The notes under the pieces: model-generated
Database searches by the model: none
Told to the model about the DNA's origin: nothing
The model's input: only the letters and a program-made list of their open reading frames with translations
Program-made: the position numbers and the translations under genes
Assembly: GCA_902518965.1 (NCBI GenBank)
Contig: CABYIQ010000005.1
Location: 43,041 to 107,040 of the forward strand
Direction of reading: 5' to 3'
Source: an uncultured SAR116 cluster alpha proteobacterium
GTDB taxonomy: Bacteria; Pseudomonadota; Alphaproteobacteria; Puniceispirillales; Puniceispirillaceae
Length of the DNA stretch: 64,000 nucleotides
In this document: piece by piece, positions 28,250-38,325 of the stretch
How the letters are laid out: every line of letters starts with the position of its first letter
Numbering within the stretch: position 1 is the first letter of the stretch

Positions 28250-31200
28250 CTATGCGGTCTGGCTTGACAATTCGGCTTCTGCAATTGGATGAGATAAAAC
28301 AGGCAAAATTTCAGTTGGCACAATATGCCAAAAATTGTTCACTTCACTGGTCCAGTTGTTTAAAAGCCGCTTTGCAATGGCAGAGTCGGTCTCACGGGCA
28401 TGCCGCGTTACAAATTCGCGAAGCTGCTTTTGCCAATGGCCTTCGTTCACTCTTCTTATCTCTAATGTTTCAGGGTTCACGTTTTCCAGAAAAACGTTTT
28501 CAGGATCATAGATGAAAGCCATACCACCAGTCATACCCGCACCAAAATTATCGCCTGTCGGCCCAAGAATGACAACCGTACCACCTGTCATATATTCACA
28601 GCCATTGGACCCGCAACCTTCAACCACAGCTGTTGCGCCAGAATTGCGGACACATAGGCGTTCTCCAGCCTGGCCATTTGCCAGAAGCATTCCAGATGTC
28701 GCCCCATAAAGCACTGTGTTCCCAATGATGGTGTTTTTATCAGCAGCAAACCGTGCTGAGGGGCCGGGACGCACCGTGATCATACCGCCCGATAGGCCTT
28801 TGCCAACATAATCATTTGCATCACCTACAACGTCAAGACGGAGGCCCTGAACGGCAAATGCCCCTAATGACTGACCTGCAGATCCGCGCAAACTGGCTGT
28901 AATCTGACCTTCACGCAGACCTGTCATACCAAAGCGGCGCACAATATGAGACGATAATCTTGTTCCAATTGCGCGTGCAGTATTCTCAATATTGTAAGAC
29001 AACTGCATCTTGCCGCCATTTTCAAGTGCGTTGTGTGCATCGCTGACCATCAGAGCATCAAGCGTATCAGCAACATCAACGCGACCCTTACCACCAGTAT
29101 AGCCAGCAGCGCCATTACCATCTGCCTGAATAAGAATCGGATTTAGGTCAAGATCATCAAGGGCTGCATCTCCGCGTGAGACCTGTTTCAGCAGGTCCGT
29201 TCTGCCAGTTACCTCACTAAGGCTAGAAAACCCAAGTGTAGCCAAAATTTCTCGCACTTCCTCAGCAATATGTGTGAACAACTGCACAACTTTTTCCGGG
29301 TTACCTTCAAATTTCGCGCGCAAATCATCACGTTGAGTGCACACCCCGACAGGACAGGTATTCGAATGGCACTGACGCACCATAATACAGCCCATCGCCA
29401 CGAGTGAGGATGTGCCAATCCCAAATTCATCCGCACCCAACATAGCTGCCATGACAATATCACGGCCCGTTTTTAGCCCCCCATCTGTCCGCAGAACAAC
29501 CTTGTCCCGTAAACTGTTCATAGTCAGCACCTGGTGTACTTCTGAAAGGCCCATTTCCCATGGCATACCAGCATGTTTTATTGAAGATTGCGGGCTGGCG
29601 CCTGTACCTCCGCCGTGACCCGATATCAAAATAGTATCCGCCTTTGCTTTTGCAACACCGGCAGCGATCGTGCCAATTCCTGTTGATGCCACAAGTTTAA
29701 CGCACACACGGGCCTCAGGGTTGATCTGCTTAAGATCATAAATCAACTGGGCTAGATCCTCGATCGAGTAGATATCATGGTGAGGCGGTGGTGAAATGAG
29801 TGTTACGCCTGGCGTTGAATGACGCAATTTAGCAATCAGGCTATTAACCTTAATTCCTGGGAGCTGTCCACCTTCACCAGGCTTTGCACCTTGTGCAACC
29901 TTGATTTCCAGCTCGTCGCAATGATTCAAATATTCAGCTGTTACACCAAAGCGGCCAGATGCCACTTGCTTAATCGCACTGGAGGGGTTGTCGCCATTTT
30001 CACGAAGATTAAACCGTTCCGGATCCTCACCGCCTTCGCCAGAGTCTGACTTTGCGCCAATCCGATTCATAGCAATTGAAAGCGTTTCGTGCGCCTCAGG
30101 GCTCAAAGCCCCGAGCGAAATACCCGGCGATACCAGACGTTTGCGTATATTGGTGACGCTTTCAACAGAATCAACATCCACTCTTGTATTTTTATGTTCA
30201 AAGTCCAACAGATCACGCAGATTTACAGGCCCTTGCCGACCAACCAGTTCAACATATTTTTTCCAGCTAGCATAAGATCCGCTTTCACAAGCATGCTGCA
30301 TTGCATGAATAATCTGACCATCAAACGCATGACGCTCCCCTGTTTTGCGATAACGGAATAATCCGCCAACAGGCAGATAGGATAGATTATCTAAATATGC
30401 TGTTTTGTGAAGACCCATTAAACGAGCCTGGATACCATTCAAGCCAAGACCAGAAATCCTTGACGTCATAGGCGGAAAAAATTCAGCAACCAAGGCACGA
30501 GATAAACCCAAAGCCTCAAAATTGTAACCACCACGATAAGACGCAATCACTGAAATGCCCATCTTCGACATTATTTTCAGCAACCCATCTTCAATGGCCT
30601 TACGATAATTCGCTACGGCCTGAATATGGTTAAGTCCCTTTAACAGGCCTTTTTCAAGACGCTCTGCAATTGTCCACTCCGCTGCATAGGCATTAATCGT
30701 CGTTGCCCCGACACCTATCAAAACAGCAAAATGGTGTACATCAAGACATTCACCAGAAGCCACATTTACCGATGCAAATGTGCGCAGTTGATGCCTCACC
30801 AGATGTGAATGGACCGCACCTGTTGCCAATATCATAGGTAGCGGCACATGATTTTTCGAAGCCGCTCTGTCTGTCAGCATGACATGTTCACACCCTCCAC
30901 GAACAGCCTGCTCAGCTTCAGCCCGTATTCGGTCGAGCGAATTACGCATACCATCGGGTCCTGAGGAAGCTGGAAAGCTACAGTCAATTTCAACAGCTTT
31001 ATCACCTAGATAATGTTTCAGCGCATACCATTCAGAATTGCTGACAACCGGTGATTGCAGCACGAGGTGATCACATTGTTCTGGACTTTCATCCAAAATA
31101 TTACCCAAATTGCCCAGGCGGGTCCGCAAGGTCATCACATGACGCTCACGAAGGCTGTCAATTGGCGGGTTAGTAACTTGTGAAAAATTTTGACGGAAGA

Positions 31201-32806
31201 AATGATGTAATCCGCGATAACGGCCAGACAAAACGGCCAAAGGTGCATCATCGCCCATTGAACCAACAGCTTCTTTTCCCATGCTGGCCATTGGAGCCAG
31301 AATCAGCTCCATATCTTCCATTGACCAGCCTGACATAAGTTGGCGCCGGCGGCGCAACTCATCGTCAGGGCGATCTTCAACTGCTAGCTTAGTATTCGCC
31401 AACAGGCTGTCCATTTGTTTAGCTTTGCTGGTCCATTTAGCCCAATCTTGGCGCCCAGCCAGTTCTTTCTTTAGCTCATCATCGTATACAACATGGCCAT
31501 TAGCCAGGTTGACCCCGATCATCTCTCCTGGCCCTAATCGACCACGCTCGATAATCCGAGCCTCATCAATATGCACCATCCCTGTTTCAGAACCTGCTAC
31601 TATTAGCCCGTCATCAGTCAGAGTGTACCGCATGGGCCGCAGACCATTTCTGTCCATACCTCCAATCACCCAATCACCTGAGAAGGCTGCTATTGCAGCC
31701 GGTCCATCCCATGGTTCCATAACCGAGTTACAATAAGCATACAACTTTGCAAGCTCATCATCTCCGCTTACATCAACGGCTTGCGGAATCATCATTGTTT
31801 TTACCATAGGCAGGTCTCGTCCTGCTTGCAGTAGCAATTCGAATACAGAATCTAAAGCAGCTGAATCAGAACTGCCTTTGGCAATGACTGGTTTAATATC
31901 TTCAACAGCGCCGGCAAACATATCTGTGCTCATCCGGTCTTCATGACAGGACATCCAATTCATATTCCCCCTGACAGTGTTAATCTCGCCATTATGTGCA
32001 AGTACCCGGAATGGCTGCGCAAGACGCCAAGTTGGAAATGTATTGGTAGAATAACGTTGGTGGTAAACAGCAAAGTTTGAAATAAACAGGTCATCAAGCA
32101 AATCAGGGTAAAAGGCTGTTACCTGTTCTGCCAAAAACATACCCTTATATATAATCGACCGTGTTGACAGAGAGCAGATGTAAAAATCAGTAACCAGTTC
32201 TGCCAAAACAGCTTTTTCAATCCGCCGCCTTATAAGATATAACTGACATTCTGCTTCTTGTTCCGACATATCCTGAGGCATAGAAAACATGATTTGCTCG
32301 ATCTCGGGACGGGTTGCCATCGCCTTTTCACCAAGAGCGGTAATGTCTACAGGGACCTGACGCCAGCCATAGATGAAATGGCCCATATTCAGAATTTCCC
32401 GCTCAACAATACAGCGGCAGGTTTCCTGTGCTCCCAGATCATTGCGAGGAAGAAACACCATACCAACAGCCAATTTTCCGCCATCATCCTCGTGGCCGGT
32501 GCGGGCAATATGTTTAATAAAGAATTCACGTGGTATCGCCAGATGAATCCCGGCACCATCGCCAGTCATGCCATCTGCGTCAACCGCACCACGATGCCAA
32601 ATTGACTGCAGAGCTTCAATAGCCGCATTCACCACTGATCGACGGGGTGAGCCATCTACTGAAGCCACAAATCCAACACCACAAGCATCATGTTCCTGAG
32701 ACGCATTCCAGACACCCGCTTCCTCCAGCTTTTGTTCATTTGCCCTGCGTGTTTGAAGCCAGTTTTCAGTCTCTGGTAAAAAAGTATCGTTTTTTGAATT
32801 AGTCAT
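28250..32806 (-). CDS. gltB: Glutamate synthase (NADPH) large subunit
   Basis: This 1518-residue subunit makes two glutamates from glutamine and 2-oxoglutarate. An N-terminal propeptide ends at Cys42 (HDA|CGVGF), the nucleophile of the class II glutaminase domain. The central domain, the FMN-binding synthase domain (with GHGGGTGASP) and the 3Fe-4S cysteine cluster CHSNTCPVGVC follow. The C-terminal beta-helix GXGXG domain completes it. It lies 35 bases downstream of gltD. Together they form the standard alpha-beta enzyme for ammonium assimilation. Confidence 0.98.
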   Translation of the reverse strand: MTNSKNDTFLPETENWLQTRRANEQKLEEAGVWNASQEHDACGVGFVASVDGSPRRSVVNAAIEALQSIWHRGAVDADGMTGDGAGIHLAIPREFFIKHIARTGHEDDGGKLAVGMVFLPRNDLGAQETCRCIVEREILNMGHFIYGWRQVPVDITALGEKAMATRPEIEQIMFSMPQDMSEQEAECQLYLIRRRIEKAVLAELVTDFYICSLSTRSIIYKGMFLAEQVTAFYPDLLDDLFISNFAVYHQRYSTNTFPTWRLAQPFRVLAHNGEINTVRGNMNWMSCHEDRMSTDMFAGAVEDIKPVIAKGSSDSAALDSVFELLLQAGRDLPMVKTMMIPQAVDVSGDDELAKLYAYCNSVMEPWDGPAAIAAFSGDWVIGGMDRNGLRPMRYTLTDDGLIVAGSETGMVHIDEARIIERGRLGPGEMIGVNLANGHVVYDDELKKELAGRQDWAKWTSKAKQMDSLLANTKLAVEDRPDDELRRRRQLMSGWSMEDMELILAPMASMGKEAVGSMGDDAPLAVLSGRYRGLHHFFRQNFSQVTNPPIDSLRERHVMTLRTRLGNLGNILDESPEQCDHLVLQSPVVSNSEWYALKHYLGDKAVEIDCSFPASSGPDGMRNSLDRIRAEAEQAVRGGCEHVMLTDRAASKNHVPLPMILATGAVHSHLVRHQLRTFASVNVASGECLDVHHFAVLIGVGATTINAYAAEWTIAERLEKGLLKGLNHIQAVANYRKAIEDGLLKIMSKMGISVIASYRGGYNFEALGLSRALVAEFFPPMTSRISGLGLNGIQARLMGLHKTAYLDNLSYLPVGGLFRYRKTGERHAFDGQIIHAMQHACESGSYASWKKYVELVGRQGPVNLRDLLDFEHKNTRVDVDSVESVTNIRKRLVSPGISLGALSPEAHETLSIAMNRIGAKSDSGEGGEDPERFNLRENGDNPSSAIKQVASGRFGVTAEYLNHCDELEIKVAQGAKPGEGGQLPGIKVNSLIAKLRHSTPGVTLISPPPHHDIYSIEDLAQLIYDLKQINPEARVCVKLVASTGIGTIAAGVAKAKADTILISGHGGGTGASPQSSIKHAGMPWEMGLSEVHQVLTMNSLRDKVVLRTDGGLKTGRDIVMAAMLGADEFGIGTSSLVAMGCIMVRQCHSNTCPVGVCTQRDDLRAKFEGNPEKVVQLFTHIAEEVREILATLGFSSLSEVTGRTDLLKQVSRGDAALDDLDLNPILIQADGNGAAGYTGGKGRVDVADTLDALMVSDAHNALENGGKMQLSYNIENTARAIGTRLSSHIVRRFGMTGLREGQITASLRGSAGQSLGAFAVQGLRLDVVGDANDYVGKGLSGGMITVRPGPSARFAADKNTIIGNTVLYGATSGMLLANGQAGERLCVRNSGATAVVEGCGSNGCEYMTGGTVVILGPTGDNFGAGMTGGMAFIYDPENVFLENVNPETLEIRRVNEGHWQKQLREFVTRHARETDSAIAKRLLNNWTSEVNNFWHIVPTEILPVLSHPIAEAELSSQTA

Positions 32807-32841
32807 TATCTAAATCCTGATCTTTGATCTTAGTGCGCGCT

Positions 32842-34281
32842 TCAACCGGCTGCGAGAGACTCACCGCGCTGCTCGGCTTGAATATATTTATCCATTTGTT
32901 CAGCAGCATCGCGGCCATCACGAATGCCCCACACCACAAGCGAAGCACCACGCACAATATCACCAGCGGCGAATACCCCTGGCGAAGAGGTCATCATTGT
33001 TTTCCAGTCAATTTGGATTGTTCCCCATTTGCTCACACCCAGTTCAGGTTGGTCAAACATGTCAGGCAAGTCTTCTGGGTCAAAGCCAAGAGCCTTAATC
33101 ACAAGATCAGCATCAACATCGAAATCAGAGTTTTCAATGATCTGTGGAACCTGGCGGCCTGTTTCATCAGGCTGGCCAAGATGAATTCTGCGTGCCCGAA
33201 CAGCCTGGACGGAGCCATCGCCTAATAAGGCATGAGGGGATGACAGCCACTGAAACTTGATCCCTTCTTCCTCCGCATTCTGCACTTCGCGCTGACTTCC
33301 AGGCATATTAACTCTATCCCGTCGATAAAGACAGGTGACGGATTTTGCATTCTGGCGAATGGCTGTTCGTACACAATCCATTGCCGTGTCACCACCACCA
33401 ATTACAACAACATTTTTGTTTCCAGCGTTTAGCACACCACTATCGAATTCAGCGACGTCATCGCCAAGAGATTTACGGTTGCTGGCAGTCAGAAAATCAA
33501 GCGCTGGAACAACACCATTGAGTCCAATGCCTGGCACCTGGATATCACGAGCCTTGTAAACACCTGTCGCAATAAGAACTGCATCATGTTTCTCACGCAA
33601 TTCAGAAAAACTGACATCGCGACCAATCTCACAATTCAAAACGAAATCGATACCACCATTGGTCAATAATTCAGCTCGGCGCAGCACCACATCCTTTTCA
33701 AGTTTGAAACCCGGAATACCATAAATAAGAAGACCGCCTACGCGATCATAGCGATCATATACCGTCACCTTATAACCTTTGCGGCGCAGCACATCAGCCG
33801 CAGCCAAACCAGCTGGCCCTGCCCCAATTATACCTGCAGACAGTCCATTTTCCGCAGTCACATGGATGGGCTTCACCCAACCTTCTTCAAATGCAGTCTC
33901 AGTTATATGTTTTTCAACTGCCCCAATAGTGACAGATTCGAATCCCTTTTCAATTACACAATTGCCCTCGCATAAACGGTCTTGAGGGCAAATCCGGCCA
34001 CAAATCTCAGGGAAAGTGTTAGTAGCTGAAGACAGCTCATATGCCTCCTGCATCCGGTTTTCTGCTGTCAGCATCAACCAGTCTGGGATGTTGTTATGTA
34101 AGGGGCAATTTACCTGACAGAAGGGTACGCCACATTGCGAACATCGGCCGGCTTGTTCTTCTGCACTGGCAAAGTCAAAGTCAGCGTAAATCTCGTCAAA
34201 GTCACCAATACGATCCTGTGCCGTCCTCTTTTTTGGCATCGCTTTCGCCTGATTTATAAATTGTAGCATTTTGCCTGACAT
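32842..34281 (-). CDS. gltD: Glutamate synthase (NADPH) small subunit
   Basis: This 479-residue beta subunit transfers electrons from NADPH through FAD to the large subunit. The N-terminal iron-sulfur cysteines CSQCGVPFC and CGRICPQDRLC are present, followed by FAD-binding (GAGPAG) and NADPH-binding (VIGGGDTAMD) motifs. The ATG at 34281 is chosen for its GGAG ribosome binding site six bases upstream. An earlier in-frame ATG at 34314 adds 11 residues and lacks such a site. Unusually gltD precedes gltB in transcription here. Confidence 0.96.
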   Translation of the reverse strand: MSGKMLQFINQAKAMPKKRTAQDRIGDFDEIYADFDFASAEEQAGRCSQCGVPFCQVNCPLHNNIPDWLMLTAENRMQEAYELSSATNTFPEICGRICPQDRLCEGNCVIEKGFESVTIGAVEKHITETAFEEGWVKPIHVTAENGLSAGIIGAGPAGLAAADVLRRKGYKVTVYDRYDRVGGLLIYGIPGFKLEKDVVLRRAELLTNGGIDFVLNCEIGRDVSFSELREKHDAVLIATGVYKARDIQVPGIGLNGVVPALDFLTASNRKSLGDDVAEFDSGVLNAGNKNVVVIGGGDTAMDCVRTAIRQNAKSVTCLYRRDRVNMPGSQREVQNAEEEGIKFQWLSSPHALLGDGSVQAVRARRIHLGQPDETGRQVPQIIENSDFDVDADLVIKALGFDPEDLPDMFDQPELGVSKWGTIQIDWKTMMTSSPGVFAAGDIVRGASLVVWGIRDGRDAAEQMDKYIQAEQRGESLAAG

Positions 34282-34415
34282 GTCCTTCTCCAACTTGAAT
34301 ACTTTTTCCGGCAACTATCTGAACTCAACTGGGTCAACTACTATTACCTATTTTGCCTAAAATAGCAAGTGCTATACCCTCATATCTGCATTATCCATAG
34401 TATTGCCCATTATTT

Positions 34416-34434
34416 TAGTTCCGTTTCGGAACTA
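34416..34434. promoter_or_regulatory. Perfect inverted repeat between gltD and uppP
   Basis: The sequence TAGTTCCGTTTCGGAACTA is an 8-bp perfect inverted repeat around a TTT centre. It lies about 135 bases upstream of gltD and 120 bases upstream of uppP, which diverge. It resembles a dimeric repressor operator more than a terminator because no gene ends here. The binding protein is unknown. Confidence 0.45.
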
Positions 34435-34553
34435 TTTTAATCATGGTCCTTTAGGTGTTTTGAGAGCAAAAGACAAAACGACAGGGTGACAGACAGCCCC
34501 ATTACTGGCAGGATGGGTTCCTTTTATCTTACTTTTTTGGAATCAGGCCAGCT

Positions 34554-35384
34554 ATGACAGCCTTAAGTATTTTTCTCATCTCTCTCATTCAAGGCATAAC
34601 AGAATTTCTGCCAATATCATCTTCAGGGCATTTGATTCTTATACCAGCATTAACGGGCCTTGCCGATCAGGGCCAAATAGCGGATGTGGCTGCCCATTTT
34701 GGCACATTGGCTGCTGTCGTGCTGTATCTGCACCGCGATATTGCTAAGATGATTAACTCTATTCTGCCTGTGACCACAACAGATAAAGCTAGCCTGCGTC
34801 TGATTGGCTTACTTATTCTTTCCAGCCTGCCTATTATTTTGGTCGGGCTGATAATTGAAGTTTTATCCCCGTCAGTTTTGCGGCTAGCCATGACCGTAGC
34901 TATAGCCAACATCTTCTTTGCTGGATGGCTATATTGGGCAGATAAGCAGCCTGTGAAGCACATACTTTATAGAAATGGCGCAGAATATGACTGGTCAAAT
35001 CTGACTGCTAGGCAAGCTATATTTATCGGAGTTGCCCAGGTAGCCGCGCTTATTCCAGGGGCCTCGCGAAGCGGTGTGACAATGACCATGGCCCGGCAAC
35101 TGGGCCTTGACAGACTTTCTGCTGCCCGGTTTTCACTACTGCTGTCTGTGCCAGTGATTGGAGGGGCGGTAGTTCTGAAAACAATTAATATGTTCACAGC
35201 AGAAGTACAGCCTGATATGCCAGCCCTAGCAGCTATTACCGGCCTGTCCTTTATCTGCGCTCTTGGGGCTATCCGCTGGATGATGGGCTGGCTGACCACG
35301 GCCAACTTTACGATTTTTGTTCTCTACAGGCTGGCCCTGGGCACATTACTGATTAGCTTGATTATGGCGGGTATCATCAACTGA
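34554..35384 (+). CDS. uppP: Undecaprenyl-diphosphatase (UppP/BacA)
   Basis: This 276-residue membrane enzyme recycles undecaprenyl diphosphate to the monophosphate lipid carrier for wall synthesis and confers bacitracin tolerance. The two catalytic signatures are present: GITEFLPISSSGHL near residue 14 (Glu and Ser) and PGASRSGVTM near residue 170 (Arg). About eight transmembrane helices are predicted. The length is standard. It diverges from gltD and converges on the NDUFA9-like gene with only a four-base gap. Confidence 0.97.
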   Translation: MTALSIFLISLIQGITEFLPISSSGHLILIPALTGLADQGQIADVAAHFGTLAAVVLYLHRDIAKMINSILPVTTTDKASLRLIGLLILSSLPIILVGLIIEVLSPSVLRLAMTVAIANIFFAGWLYWADKQPVKHILYRNGAEYDWSNLTARQAIFIGVAQVAALIPGASRSGVTMTMARQLGLDRLSAARFSLLLSVPVIGGAVVLKTINMFTAEVQPDMPALAAITGLSFICALGAIRWMMGWLTTANFTIFVLYRLALGTLLISLIMAGIIN

Positions 35385-35388
35385 TCTG

Positions 35389-36348
35389 TTAAGAAAAACT
35401 ATTGGGAGCAAACCGGCCCCCGGGACGAAACTGCATCAGATAATCTGGCACAACACTCTCTATAGCTGTTGGCATGATGCCCAATTCGTTAAGGCCTAGT
35501 GCCGATTTCTGGCAAACATTATCGGCTTTGAGCAATTTCAACTGGTCGAGCGTTAATGGCGGATTTGGCAGCAAGCTAAAAAGTGCGGCTGGCAAGCGGG
35601 CAACTGAAAAGGGGACTGGCACAAGCAATCGGCGGCGACCAACACATTTCAGTGTGAAGCGCATTAGCTCAGCAAAACTATAGGTCTGCGGGCCCCCAAG
35701 CTGATAAATCTTACCTTTAGCCTCTTCCATGTTTAGGGCGGCCAGTACCGCATCAGCAACATCACCTACATAGACAGGTTGCATCAAACTTGCCCCGCCT
35801 CCAATAAGTGGCAAGGCAGGTGAGAACATGGCCATTTGCCCAAACCGGTTAAAGAAATTATCACCTGGTCCAAAAATTATCGATGGCTGCATAATCACCG
35901 CATCCGGAAACTGGCGCAGCAGGCTCCGATCGCCTTCAGCTTTTGTGCGCGCATATGTAGATTGCGATTTCAACTTTGCCCCTAGCGCGGACACATGCAC
36001 GACCTGATGACATCCGGTTTCTTTTGCCATCCGACCAATTCGCGCAGGCAATTCTGCCTGAAGCGCAGGAAAAGTCTGCTGTCCAGAGGGGGCCAAAATA
36101 CCAACAAGATTAATTACAATTTCCGCAGGTGAGATCACAGACAGCAAATTTGTATCATCCTGTGCATCGCCTGCAACAGCAGTCAACTGACCAATTGCTC
36201 CACCAGTCTTCAGCCGCTTTGCGCGCTCAGCATTTCGAGCCAATATTATCACACGAGCGCCAGCATTGAGCAATTTTTCAGTCAGCGCACGACCAACAAA
36301 TCCTGTGCCACCAATCAAACTTACGGTTTTTCCAGACAGATAACTCAT
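35389..36348 (-). CDS. Complex I NDUFA9-like NAD(P)-binding protein
   Basis: This protein of about 319 residues is an atypical short-chain dehydrogenase with an N-terminal Rossmann loop VSLIGGTGFVGRAL. In alphaproteobacteria this family is annotated as complex I NDUFA9 subunit-like and may stabilise respiratory complex I or act as a quinone-linked reductase. Segments such as VHVSALGAKLKSQSTYARTK carry the Y-x-x-x-K-like pair. The ATG at 36348 is chosen because it directly precedes the Rossmann strand and has GAGGAAA upstream. A 36453 start would add 35 residues with no homology look. Function is inferred from family. Confidence 0.88.
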   Translation of the reverse strand: MSYLSGKTVSLIGGTGFVGRALTEKLLNAGARVIILARNAERAKRLKTGGAIGQLTAVAGDAQDDTNLLSVISPAEIVINLVGILAPSGQQTFPALQAELPARIGRMAKETGCHQVVHVSALGAKLKSQSTYARTKAEGDRSLLRQFPDAVIMQPSIIFGPGDNFFNRFGQMAMFSPALPLIGGGASLMQPVYVGDVADAVLAALNMEEAKGKIYQLGGPQTYSFAELMRFTLKCVGRRRLLVPVPFSVARLPAALFSLLPNPPLTLDQLKLLKADNVCQKSALGLNELGIMPTAIESVVPDYLMQFRPGGRFAPNSFS

Positions 36349-36538
36349 TACTAAACAGTTTCCTCTTAGCGTCGCTGAACGGCCATTTGAATAGCTGGAC
36401 CAAAGGTTACACGAAAGCCCCCGAAATAACAGACTAAATGAAATATTTTCCATTAGGAAAAGATTGACACGTTGAAGCGTTTGATTATTGTGAGCGCAAT
36501 CAGAGTACGAACGGTTAAACTTCGCAGATCGCCTCTGT

Positions 36539-36626
<88 letters not shown>

Positions 36627-36733
36627 AGTAATGCCAGTTTCAAGGTCCAAGCTCGTGATTTTCAAGCAATCTAACGTTTGATGTCAGGAAGTATATACCT
36701 AACTGTGATCCAAATTAAGCATCATACCATCTC

Positions 36734-36955
36734 TCAACCACTAACATAAATCTCGTCCAGTGGTCGATACCAATTCTTTTGGTGATGAATGCGAGCTAGC
36801 AATTCAGACATCTCTCGTATTTCGGCTCTCAAGTCCCCTGATTCACCCTTACCATCGATTAATTTTTGAGATAACTCTGCAACTTTTTTGCGTAATGCCA
36901 TTTCGATGGTATCAATATCTCTCATATCAAATTCAAAATTCTTGTTAAGCTTCAT
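36734..36955 (-). CDS. Small helical protein of unknown function
   Basis: This 73-residue protein is charged, has no membrane segment and carries heptad-like spacing (residues about 12-60) that suggests a coiled coil or helical hairpin. The end NWYRPLDEIYVSG is less polar. I do not recognise a family. The ribosome binding site is weak (AAAAG just upstream). It follows tRNA-Leu on the opposite strand and precedes the aminotransferase gene by 45 bases on the same strand. Its even composition and proper start suggest a real gene. Confidence 0.5.
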   Translation of the reverse strand: MKLNKNFEFDMRDIDTIEMALRKKVAELSQKLIDGKGESGDLRAEIREMSELLARIHHQKNWYRPLDEIYVSG

Positions 36956-37000
36956 CTTTTTAGTTCTTTTCTGTTTCCAATTTCATCAATTTGGTTTAAT

Positions 37001-38200
37001 TTAGGCCGCTTGCAAAACCAACCTTTTCGTCCCTGAATAATGTTGTATGGCAGCTCCTACACCCGCACCTGGCTCGAAAAGAAATCCACTTTTTAACATT
37101 GCTAGTTCTACTCCACCAAGAGCTTGCAATATCATTGTTTCATTCGTCCACCCAAGGTGTCCTATCCGAAAAACATCTCCATTAAGTATGCTCAGACCAC
37201 CTCCCAAAGAAACTTTGAAATCGTAATAAGCGTGCTTGATTATTTCATTAGCATCAATGCCTGGCTTTACTTTGACAGCTGTCACCGTGTCTGAAGAGAA
37301 TTCTGGTCTTTCAGCACAGGTGGACAATCCCCAAGCGGCCACTGCTCTCCTTACGCCTTCTGCAAGCCTAAAATGCCTTTTGTGCACGTTATCCAACCCT
37401 TCTTTCAAAAGCATATCCACTGATGCTCGAAGCCCACGTAAAAGATTTGTGGCTGGGGTGTATGGAAAATATCCATCATCATTCATTCTGGCCATTTCGG
37501 AAAAATCAAAAAAGCATCTTGGCAAATCCGCTTTGTCACACAATGACAGAGCTTTTTTACTCACTCCTACAATTGCAAGACCTGTAGGCATCATAAAGCC
37601 TTTTTGGGAAGCGCTAACTGCAACGTCAATTCCCCAATAATCCATGTGAAATTCTAGACTACCGATGGAGCTTACTCCATCAACAAGTAGCAGTGCAGGA
37701 TGGGATAATTCATCTAGTATGTGACGCACTCCCATTACATCACTCGTTACACCAGTAGCTGTTTCGTTGTGACAAACAAGAACAGCTTTGATCGAATGGT
37801 TTTTGTCTTTTTCTAACAATTCTCGATACTTTTCGAGTGGAACACCTTTACCCCAATTTTGATTAATAATATCAACATTCAATTTGAAACGTTTGCACAT
37901 ATCAGCCCACAAATGAGAGAAATGTCCATACACCGACGTCAAGATTCTATCTCCCTCGCTCAGCGTATTTGCAATAGCAGATTCCCATCCACCGGTGCCG
38001 GAACCAGGAAAAACAAACACTCGGCCGGTTTGTGTTCTAAATATTTTCTTCAAGTCATCTAAAAGCGGCAATGTAAATTCACCAAAATCCGGTGCACGAT
38101 GGTCTTCCAATGGAAGTTCCATAGCTTGTCTAATCTCAAATGGCATGTTTGTTGGGCCAGGAATGGCAAGGCAATGATAACCAGTCAAATTTTCCTCCAT
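37001..38200 (-). CDS. Class V aminotransferase, aspartate/serine--glyoxylate type (BhcA-like)
   Basis: This PLP enzyme of about 399 residues belongs to the alanine/serine/aspartate:glyoxylate aminotransferase group. The N-terminal AIPGPTNMP, the LVDGVSSIGS segment with Asp174 and the PLP lysine in SASQKGFMMP (Lys200) are clear. The overall pattern (FVFPGSGTGGWESAI, HNETATGV) is especially like BhcA, the aspartate-glyoxylate aminotransferase of the beta-hydroxyaspartate cycle. BhcB, BhcC and BhcD are not nearby, so it may instead act in photorespiratory-type glyoxylate disposal. The ATG at 38200 is preferred by alignment; 38248 is an alternative. It diverges from a ScfR/PccR-type regulator. 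Confidence 0.88.
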   Translation of the reverse strand: MEENLTGYHCLAIPGPTNMPFEIRQAMELPLEDHRAPDFGEFTLPLLDDLKKIFRTQTGRVFVFPGSGTGGWESAIANTLSEGDRILTSVYGHFSHLWADMCKRFKLNVDIINQNWGKGVPLEKYRELLEKDKNHSIKAVLVCHNETATGVTSDVMGVRHILDELSHPALLLVDGVSSIGSLEFHMDYWGIDVAVSASQKGFMMPTGLAIVGVSKKALSLCDKADLPRCFFDFSEMARMNDDGYFPYTPATNLLRGLRASVDMLLKEGLDNVHKRHFRLAEGVRRAVAAWGLSTCAERPEFSSDTVTAVKVKPGIDANEIIKHAYYDFKVSLGGGLSILNGDVFRIGHLGWTNETMILQALGGVELAMLKSGFLFEPGAGVGAAIQHYSGTKRLVLQAA

Positions 38201-38325
38201 CAATAATCTAGATGATGCATATAAGAAAAAATTAGAAAAAAAAACCAAAATAATGTTAATGTGTATATTGCTTACATAACATTTATTTTTATTGTTAATT
38301 TGTTAAAATTTGAGGAGAGCCCTCA

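Noticed and set aside
38252..38283. AATGTTA...TAACATT imperfect inverted repeat between the BhcA-like and ScfR-like genes
   Set aside because: The arms are only seven AT-rich bases with an 18-base spacer, and no TTTGCAAA-type PccR/RamB site is visible. Chance is likely.
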